5,474 bases of DNA from Alphaproteobacteria bacterium (GTDB taxonomy: Bacteria; Pseudomonadota; Alphaproteobacteria; Micropepsales; Micropepsaceae), in contig DMER01000219.1 of NCBI GenBank assembly GCA_003451645.1, positions 1,583-7,056 on the forward strand. Direction: 5' to 3'. A program made the position numbers and the translations under genes. Positions 1 through 5,474 of this stretch are shown one piece after another (positions within the stretch are counted from its first letter, which is position 1; each line of letters starts with the position of its first letter). The notes under the pieces were generated by a model. It did not search any database, had not been told where the DNA came from, and worked only from the letters and a program-made list of their open reading frames with translations.

Positions 1-2
1 CG

Positions 3-1988
3 ATGCATCATCGCCAGGATATTGACGGCCTGCGCGCGCTCGCCGTGCTGCCGGTCGTGCTCTATCACGCTGGCGTCCCGGGCTTCTCTGGCGGGTTTAC
101 TGGCGTTGACGTGTTCTTCGTCATCTCGGGCTTCCTCATCACCAAAATGATCGCTGATGACTTGAGTGGTGGCCGGTTTTCCATTGCCGAGTTCTATGCC
201 CGCCGGGTCCGCCGCATCGTGCCTGCCTTGGCCGTTGTGTTGCTGGCCGTGACCCTCTGTGGGCTGATCGTCTTTACACCCCAAGAACTCGCCCGCTATG
301 GCACGACGCTAGCCATGGCATCGCTGTTCTCCGCCAATGTCTATTTCTGGCAGACATCCAATTACTTCAGCGCGGAAGCAGAGCCGAGCCCCCTGCTCCA
401 CACCTGGTCGCTGGCGGTTGAGGAACAGTTCTATATCTTTTGGCCGCTTGGGCTGATGCTCGTATTTTGGTTGGGGTTCAAGACCCATCTGCGCTGGCTG
501 ACCCTCCTGGGACTGGTTGCGGCGATCGCCGCCAGTTTCATCCTGGTACGAATGAATGCCCAGTTCAGCTTCTACATGCTGCCGACACGGGCCTGGGAGC
601 TGCTGCTCGGCGCCAGTATCGCCTTGGGCTGCTGGCCGTTGCTAACCGGGCGGGCAGCGGCAGTTGCCAGTGGCGCAGGGCTTCTCGCCGTATTGGCGGC
701 GGTTTTTCTGTTGGACGCGAGCACCGAAACGCCTGGACCCTGGCTTCTTCTGCCTTGTATTGGGGCGGCGCTGATCTTGCACGCGGGGCAGACACAAGCG
801 ACACTGATGGCCCGCGTGCTGAGCCTGCCGCCAATGGTGTGGTTCGGCCTGATTTCATATTCGCTCTATCTCTGGCATTGGCCGCTGATCATTCTGCCGC
901 AATTGGTGCTTGCCCGTGCGCTCACAGGATTGGAGATCGCTGTTGCGATTGCCGCCAGCATTGGCCTTGCCGCGCTTACTTGGGCCTATGTTGAGACGCC
1001 GTTCCGGCGTATGAGCCTAACACCCAAAGGCATGATCACCCGCTTCAATGCAGGGGGCGTTTTTGCTTTGGGCCTGATGGCGGCGATCGGTCTGTCGCTG
1101 ACAAACGCCGAGGGCCTGCCCCAGCGTGCAAATACGGCAGCGCTCGCCGCGGACGCCAAGGGTAAGCCGATGCCGCCCCCGCCATGCCTGACACGCGAGC
1201 GGCCCAGCGGCACGGATGATGAGCTGCCGCCGCTGAAACCGTGCTTGCTCGGCCGGGGAAGTGAGCGCGCTTATCAAGCGGTGCTGTGGGGCGACAGCCA
1301 CGCCAATCACTTGCGCGAGGCCTTGGATGATTGGGGCAAGGCGAATGGCATCACGATCCGCCAGGTGAGCAAGGCGCTCTGTCCACCTCTGCTCGACACC
1401 TGGCCCACTGTGGCACCCCGCAACACCAGAGATGATTGTTTCGCCTTTAACCGGCAAGTGATCCATGCAATTGAAAGCAGTCCAGAAATCCGGCAGGTGA
1501 TTTTAGCCGCACGTTGGCCGCATTACACTGGTGACAGTGTGCCCCGTCACGGCCTTACCCCGCTTCTGGCCGGCGAGCGCCGTGTTCCGACCGGGCCCGA
1601 TGATGCGCGCAAGGTCTTGGCCGAAGCACTCACGGAAACGGTGCAAGCATTAACCCAGCGCGGCATCAATGTGATCGTGATCGATCCGCTCCCGGATTAT
1701 TTTCAGAGCCCTGCCAAATGTGTGGCACGGGCCGCCATGCTGGGCCTGGAGACCCATCACTGCAGCGTCAGCTTCGGCAGTGTGTGGCAACGTACCGGAC
1801 CGATCACGCAGATCATGCGCTCACTGGCGGCGAGCGACCCGAAAGTGACCGTCATCGAGACCTTGGCCGTTCTGTGTCCGGATGATCAGTGTAACCCTTG
1901 GCAAGGCGGTACACTTCTCTTCCGCGACGACAATCATGTCACCGCGGCAGGCGCTGCCAAAATCATAGAGAAACTGCCGGCACCATAA
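3..1988 (+). CDS. OafA/YrhL-type polysaccharide O-acyltransferase with C-terminal SGNH domain
   Basis: Predicted inner-membrane acyltransferase (661 aa) that moves acyl groups, usually acetyl, onto a surface glycan such as O-antigen or exopolysaccharide; the acceptor cannot be read from sequence. Residues 1-370 form the acyltransferase-3 domain. It has the N-terminal DIDGLRALAVLPVVLYHAG signature with likely catalytic His22, the basic RRVRR at 67-71, HTWSLAVEEQFYIFWP at 133-148, SYSLYLWHWPLI at 285-296, YVETPFRR at 329-336, and about ten hydrophobic segments. Residues 390-661 form a periplasmic SGNH domain with GDSH at 430-433 (Ser432 nucleophile) and a C-terminal DDNH (Asp642, His645). Eight cysteines (395, 414, 460, 479, 573, 587, 625, 630) lie in this domain and could form disulfides. 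Length is normal for the fused family. The ATG at 3 places the signature where homologues have it, but only two upstream bases are visible, so no ribosome site can be checked. It converges on the caspase-like gene and is not in its operon. Family assignment is firm; substrate is unknown. Confidence 0.93.
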   Translation: MHHRQDIDGLRALAVLPVVLYHAGVPGFSGGFTGVDVFFVISGFLITKMIADDLSGGRFSIAEFYARRVRRIVPALAVVLLAVTLCGLIVFTPQELARYGTTLAMASLFSANVYFWQTSNYFSAEAEPSPLLHTWSLAVEEQFYIFWPLGLMLVFWLGFKTHLRWLTLLGLVAAIAASFILVRMNAQFSFYMLPTRAWELLLGASIALGCWPLLTGRAAAVASGAGLLAVLAAVFLLDASTETPGPWLLLPCIGAALILHAGQTQATLMARVLSLPPMVWFGLISYSLYLWHWPLIILPQLVLARALTGLEIAVAIAASIGLAALTWAYVETPFRRMSLTPKGMITRFNAGGVFALGLMAAIGLSLTNAEGLPQRANTAALAADAKGKPMPPPPCLTRERPSGTDDELPPLKPCLLGRGSERAYQAVLWGDSHANHLREALDDWGKANGITIRQVSKALCPPLLDTWPTVAPRNTRDDCFAFNRQVIHAIESSPEIRQVILAARWPHYTGDSVPRHGLTPLLAGERRVPTGPDDARKVLAEALTETVQALTQRGINVIVIDPLPDYFQSPAKCVARAAMLGLETHHCSVSFGSVWQRTGPITQIMRSLAASDPKVTVIETLAVLCPDDQCNPWQGGTLLFRDDNHVTAAGAAKIIEKLPAP

Positions 1989-1995
1989 ATGGGGA

Positions 1996-3333
1996 TCACG
2001 GCGCCAAGGGCAGCGTCGCCATAGTCTGCAGCCGGTCAATGCGCTCGGGCTCTTGCGGCACTTGCAGATGGCGTGTGCGCTCGCGGGTCTTGTTTGCAAC
2101 CCCGCCAAAGAATTGACGCACGTCCAATTGCGCATTGCCTTTGAGCGTCTCGAGGAACGCTCCGGCAAAGGGTGAGTTCCGGTCGGAGGGCTCGCCATCC
2201 TCGGCCGTCAACCCAGCCCGCGTCGAATAAACGATCAACATGTCCGAGCGCGCTTCGACCTTGAAGCCGCGCGGTCCCCTGGTTGCGGAGGGTAATGTAT
2301 TGTTGCGGCATGCATCCAAGACCACAACGCGCAATGTGCGCGCGGCCTGTGCAGCCGACAAAAGCTTGGCCATCGGCACGGCGCTGCGGTCGAGGTCGCC
2401 GCCGCCCTGAAAGTCGACAGGCAAGAGCCAGTTCCGCGCCTCCTCGCCCTGATTGGCCATCTCCTGACCGTGGCCAGCATACCAGACGAATGCGGTTTCC
2501 GCAGAGGCCGCGGCTTGCGAGAACGCCTCCAACGCGGAATAGAGCTCGTCGCGCGTGAAATTGACCTTAGGAAAACCAAAGACCTTGTAGCCCAACGGCG
2601 TGAGAGCCGCAGAAATGTCCGCCGCATCGTCAACGGCATTGGGCAGGGCCGTTGTGTGGCGATAGACGCCATTGCCGATGATCAGCGCGACGCGCCCGCC
2701 TGTCGCGACCTCTCGCGTGGTGCGCGCCGCCAGTACCTGGTCGAGCGGACGCAGCAATGGCTTGGATGGTTGGGTTTCCGGCCGGATCGCCAAGGTAGCG
2801 ATACCGAACTGTGCACGCTTCTTGCCGTCCAGCGCCTCGACATGGTTCGGGTTCAGCGCCAAGGCCGCCTCAAAATCACTCAGCGCTGCCGGATATTGCT
2901 GCATTGCATAATAGCTTTTTCCGCGCGCAACCAGGGTGTCGCTGCGCTTTGCTTCCCGCAAAAGGGCCGATGAAAAAGCGAGCACCGCTTTGGGGTGTTG
3001 CCCCATCTGCGCCAGCACCTCGCCATGGAGAGACCAATATTGCGCTGCTTGTGGCCAGGTATTGGCCGCTTGCAGACTGTCGCTCAATGCGCGATCCAAA
3101 TCACCCTGCGCGCGGCGGGCCCTGGCCCGGCTCCAATGGGCGCGAGCCTGAAGTTGCGCACTGCCAAAGCCCGAATTCAAAGCATGATCGCACGCGCGTA
3201 TGGAGCGGACCGGATCGCTGAGCGCATAAGTGTCGCATTCCTGCCAGTTCTCACCGAGCTTGTATGAATGCGCGAAAGGCGCGCTCACCAAGAGCGCGCC
3301 CAAGATTGCCAGAATGACTTTGACTTGCCCCAT
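1996..3333 (-). CDS. Exported caspase-like (peptidase C14) protein with TPR-like repeats
   Basis: Predicted cysteine protease of the caspase/metacaspase fold, 445 aa from the ATG at 3333. Residues 1-23 look like a Sec signal peptide (one Lys, hydrophobic VILAILGALLVSAPF, AHS before the cut), so a periplasmic or secreted location is inferred. Cys33 and Cys48 may form a disulfide. Residues 62-164 hold about three 34-residue TPR-like units; the clearest are AQYWSLHGEVLAQMGQHPKA and the segment ending FEAALALNPNH. The caspase domain starts near 212 with RVALIIGNGVYR and PNAVDDAADI. Catalytic His288 lies in YAGHGQE (codon 2470-2472) and Cys342 in VVVLDACRNN (codon 2308-2310). The later STRAGLTAEDG and NSPFAGAFLETL segments match the usual distal part of bacterial caspase homologues, so the enzyme looks intact. 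The frame also allows a TTG start at 3366, but this puts 11 polar residues before the signal peptide. Neither start has a strong Shine-Dalgarno sequence. Cleavage specificity and biological role are unknown. Confidence 0.9.
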   Translation of the reverse strand: MGQVKVILAILGALLVSAPFAHSYKLGENWQECDTYALSDPVRSIRACDHALNSGFGSAQLQARAHWSRARARRAQGDLDRALSDSLQAANTWPQAAQYWSLHGEVLAQMGQHPKAVLAFSSALLREAKRSDTLVARGKSYYAMQQYPAALSDFEAALALNPNHVEALDGKKRAQFGIATLAIRPETQPSKPLLRPLDQVLAARTTREVATGGRVALIIGNGVYRHTTALPNAVDDAADISAALTPLGYKVFGFPKVNFTRDELYSALEAFSQAAASAETAFVWYAGHGQEMANQGEEARNWLLPVDFQGGGDLDRSAVPMAKLLSAAQAARTLRVVVLDACRNNTLPSATRGPRGFKVEARSDMLIVYSTRAGLTAEDGEPSDRNSPFAGAFLETLKGNAQLDVRQFFGGVANKTRERTRHLQVPQEPERIDRLQTMATLPLAP

Positions 3334-3460
3334 GACGCCGCCCGTTTTTTGTGTTGCTTGGCGCAACTTTAAGCAGGCGGCGGAACCGATGGGAAGAGGT
3401 ACTCAATTTACCGCAACGGGTTACCGGAAAACCGTGAGCACACTTTTCAGCCCGTTTTCT
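3334..3460. other. Intergenic spacer between subtilase and caspase-like genes
   Basis: This 127-base non-coding stretch separates two minus-strand genes and would hold the caspase-like gene's leader and any promoter. I see no convincing -35/-10 pair on the minus strand and no strong Shine-Dalgarno before the ATG at 3333; the nearest purine-rich stretch is GGGCGGCG about three bases upstream. The 9-base word GCCCGTTTT (plus strand) occurs twice, at 3340-3348 and 3450-3458, close to each end of the spacer. A weak hairpin lies at 3427-3448. The spacing is compatible either with a loose operon or with a separate promoter. Confidence 0.6.
3427..3448 (-). terminator. Weak hairpin after the subtilase stop, possible leaky terminator
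   Basis: Read on the minus strand, this begins 12 bases after the subtilase TAG. GAAAAGTG, loop TGCT, then CAC, a two-base GG bulge and TTTTC can fold into an 8-bp stem with an A-tract and T-tract. The stem is AT-rich, is bulged, and has no T-run beyond the stem, so it would be a poor intrinsic terminator and may be chance. If it works, it would attenuate rather than block transcription into the caspase-like gene. Confidence 0.2.
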
Positions 3461-5474
3461 CTAGAACTCCATCCGCATCCGGACCATGACGCCAGCCGCA
3501 TGCTCACCCGCCACGCCATCAACATTCTGCTGATAAAGCGCGCTCACGCCCATCGTGGTCTGTTCGGAAAGGCGCGTGGAGTAGCCCACCTCATACTGCG
3601 TTTCGGGCGTCTCGCTCGCGAGTTTCAAGCGCTCCTCCGCATAGACGATCTGTCCACCGGCACTTACCCCTGTTGACGCCCGCACCAGCGCTTCGCCATC
3701 CGAAATGTGCAGCGGCCGTGACACAGAAACACCGATAGTATCTTCATCGGTAAACACCGCCCGCTTGGAGAGCGCTAGTCCATAGGCCTGCGAGGTCACG
3801 CTTGAGACTTCGGCAAAGAGACTGCCCTCTGCCGCCGTCACCGTTGACTGGCCCGCAGACCACGCGGCCGAGGCAGACCAGCCATCGCCCAAATCGAGCC
3901 GCGCACTGAGCCCCAAGCTCACCGTATCGCTTTCCGCAATCAGGCTAAGCGCCCCCTGCTCCATGGAGCCCAACAGGCTGTTGGTTTCCCGGGTCATAGT
4001 TGTGGTCAGGCCCAGATCGAGCCAATCATTGGCCTTATACTGCAGCCCAGCCACTGTGCTCTTGGCGGAGCGCGGGTTCGTAACTTCGGCGACGAAGTCC
4101 ATGCTGAAATCATCGATGGTGATGAAAGCATCCATCGGATCGCTGTAGACCTCCTCCTCGCTCCAGGCGTGAGCGATGGTCATGGTCAGCCCTTCACCGA
4201 TCCGCGTCACCGCGCCAGTAAAGGTCCCGCCATCCGTCAGCGCCAAGTAGGGCGAATTGAGTGCCGAGGCGCTGAGGAAAAGTCCGGCCATGTCAGGATC
4301 GGCGGCAACATCGAGCGCGTTGAGGCGCCCAGCCGTTGCCGTATCGTATCCCGCCATAACGGTCGTGTCCTCATTGATGCGCATCGCCATGAAGACGTCA
4401 TGGAGGCCACTCTCGCGATCACCGTGCTGGGTCAGAGCGACCACGCTATTCACCTCGCCATCATCAAGCAGGGCCGTCATGTACAGCCCCTCGCTCACAT
4501 GGACCTGCGGTGTCCAAGCGAGCACCGTGATGTCGCTGGCAGCAAGGGCGCTAAACGCCCCCGACCCGACATTGGCAGTCAGATCGGCGGTAAAGTCTCG
4601 ACCATAGGCGTCAAACACGGCGGCCTTGCGCAAGACCGACGATTTCTGCAGCGCGCCCGACCAAGACCCGCCATGCACCGCGTTTGAGACGTAGCCCGAC
4701 GTTGTCATGCCGCTCGCGGTCGAGCCCGCAACCGCGACCGAGGCCCCACCAACGGGCTGCAAGGCGCGCGTCGGGCTGACGAGGCCCCAGCCATAGGTGT
4801 TGTCGACACCAGTAGCGCCCAGATCAATCGAAGACCGTTTGATGATGTCAACGACTTGCGCGGGGGTAAGGGACGGTGTCTTGCCAAGGACCAGCGCCGC
4901 AACGCCCGACACATAAGGTGTCGCCATCGACGTGCCTGTCATCCGGGCATATAGGCCATCTTTGTAGGCAGACAGGATATTTTCACCGGGTGCGACCACG
5001 TAGAAGTCACGCCAGCACCGTCGCGCGGCGCCTGTGCCCGTGCAGCCGCCACTGCCGGGCGTTTGCGAGAAGCTTGAGATCGTGTTGGCGCTGTTGACCG
5101 AACCCACGATCAACATAGAGCCGACCACACCTGACGCGGTGGCATATTGTGCCGGGAAGCCCGGCGGGAGTGTCGAGCCACTATTGCCTGCCGCTGCGAC
5201 TAGGACCGCATGCGGCGCCGCGTTGCGGATTGCCGTTTGTAGATCAGGTGTCCCCCCCGAACCGCCAAGGCTCATGTTGATAACACGAGCTCCTTGCTGC
5301 CAAGCCCATGTGATGCCATTGGCGACATCGGTGGTGCTGCCGCTGCCAGAGCCGCTAAGGACTTTGACGGGCAAGATGCGCGCGGTGGGTGCAACGCCCG
5401 TGTTGCCAACGCCATTATTGGCGCTCGCAACGATCCCGGCCACGTGACTGCCATGGTGATTGTCGTCGTCGCCG
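3461..5474 (-). CDS. Subtilisin-family (S8) serine protease autotransporter, 5' end beyond window
   Basis: The frame is open to the window edge, giving 671 codons with the stop TAG at 3463-3461. The first visible residues, GDDDNHHGSHVAGIVA, carry the subtilase His motif, with catalytic His at codon 5453-5455. The GTG at 5443 is therefore internal. Numbering from that GTG as residue 1, the oxyanion Asn87 is in AAAGNSG and catalytic Ser172 in GTSMATPYVSGVAAL (codon 4928-4930). The catalytic Asp motif and signal peptide must lie outside. Cys134 and Cys143 flank a short basic loop and may be disulfide-bonded. The protease domain ends near residue 228 (YGWGLVSPTRAL). A Gly/Ser/Ala-rich linker (232-262) and a segment of unclear fold follow. 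The last roughly 260 residues show alternating amphipathic strands ending GVMVRMRMEF, a terminal Phe typical of outer-membrane barrels. The cargo appears to be the protease itself, displayed on or released from the surface (type Va secretion). It lies upstream of, and co-directional with, the caspase-like gene. Substrate is unknown. Confidence 0.92.
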   Translation of the reverse strand, partial: GDDDNHHGSHVAGIVASANNGVGNTGVAPTARILPVKVLSGSGSGSTTDVANGITWAWQQGARVINMSLGGSGGTPDLQTAIRNAAPHAVLVAAAGNSGSTLPPGFPAQYATASGVVGSMLIVGSVNSANTISSFSQTPGSGGCTGTGAARRCWRDFYVVAPGENILSAYKDGLYARMTGTSMATPYVSGVAALVLGKTPSLTPAQVVDIIKRSSIDLGATGVDNTYGWGLVSPTRALQPVGGASVAVAGSTASGMTTSGYVSNAVHGGSWSGALQKSSVLRKAAVFDAYGRDFTADLTANVGSGAFSALAASDITVLAWTPQVHVSEGLYMTALLDDGEVNSVVALTQHGDRESGLHDVFMAMRINEDTTVMAGYDTATAGRLNALDVAADPDMAGLFLSASALNSPYLALTDGGTFTGAVTRIGEGLTMTIAHAWSEEEVYSDPMDAFITIDDFSMDFVAEVTNPRSAKSTVAGLQYKANDWLDLGLTTTMTRETNSLLGSMEQGALSLIAESDTVSLGLSARLDLGDGWSASAAWSAGQSTVTAAEGSLFAEVSSVTSQAYGLALSKRAVFTDEDTIGVSVSRPLHISDGEALVRASTGVSAGGQIVYAEERLKLASETPETQYEVGYSTRLSEQTTMGVSALYQQNVDGVAGEHAAGVMVRMRMEF

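Noticed and set aside
1017..1466. Minus-strand open frame inside the acyltransferase gene
   Set aside because: The plus strand there encodes conserved acyltransferase and SGNH motifs, and the antisense product has no recognisable features.
1975..2012. CTGCC/GGCAG pairing around the two convergent stops as a bidirectional terminator
   Set aside because: The arms are only five bases with a loop near 28 bases and no adjacent T-run, so it does not qualify.
3364..3366. TTG start for the caspase-like gene, giving 456 aa
   Set aside because: It adds 11 mostly polar residues ahead of a well-formed signal peptide that begins at the ATG at 3333, and no ribosome site precedes the TTG.
3230..3676. Plus-strand open frame spanning the spacer and the end of the subtilase gene
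   Set aside because: Most of it lies antisense to two well-supported genes, and its translation shows no recognisable domain or signal; it is a shadow of high GC content.
4169..4687. Plus-strand open frame opposite the autotransporter region
   Set aside because: It is antisense to a continuous subtilase-autotransporter frame with a clear barrel pattern; the composition is that of a shadow frame.
1..5474. tRNA, rRNA, CRISPR arrays, insertion sequence ends
   Set aside because: I looked for repeated spacers, cloverleaf-like segments and terminal inverted repeats and saw none; nearly all of the window is accounted for by three protein genes.

Overview
The window reads as chromosomal DNA of a GC-rich Gram-negative bacterium. 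The support is an outer-membrane autotransporter barrel ending in Phe, an exported protein with a Sec-type signal peptide, and an integral-membrane polysaccharide acyltransferase with a periplasmic domain. The style of the caspase/TPR protein and of the subtilase-autotransporter suggests an alphaproteobacterium. That placement is inference from protein character; no rRNA or other marker is present.

Layout: positions 3-1988 (+) hold a complete-looking acyltransferase-3/SGNH fusion of the OafA type, with only two bases visible upstream of its ATG. It converges on a minus-strand gene after a 7-base gap. That gene (3333-1996) encodes an exported caspase-like (peptidase C14) protein with N-terminal TPR-like repeats and an intact His/Cys dyad. 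After a 127-base intergenic stretch lies a second minus-strand gene (5474-3461), which runs off the right edge. It encodes a subtilisin-family (S8) serine protease fused to a C-terminal autotransporter barrel. The catalytic His, the oxyanion Asn and the catalytic Ser are visible; the catalytic Asp, the signal peptide and the true start lie outside.

All three products are predicted to act outside the cytoplasm: surface-glycan acylation in the inner membrane and periplasm, a probable periplasmic cysteine protease, and a surface or secreted serine protease. The two proteases are co-directional, with the subtilase upstream, so co-transcription is possible. A weak hairpin just after the subtilase stop leaves this open. 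No RNA gene, mobile element, CRISPR array or substantial repeat was seen. The most interesting point is the pairing of an exported caspase homologue with an autotransported subtilase. Whether they form a functional system cannot be decided from this window.
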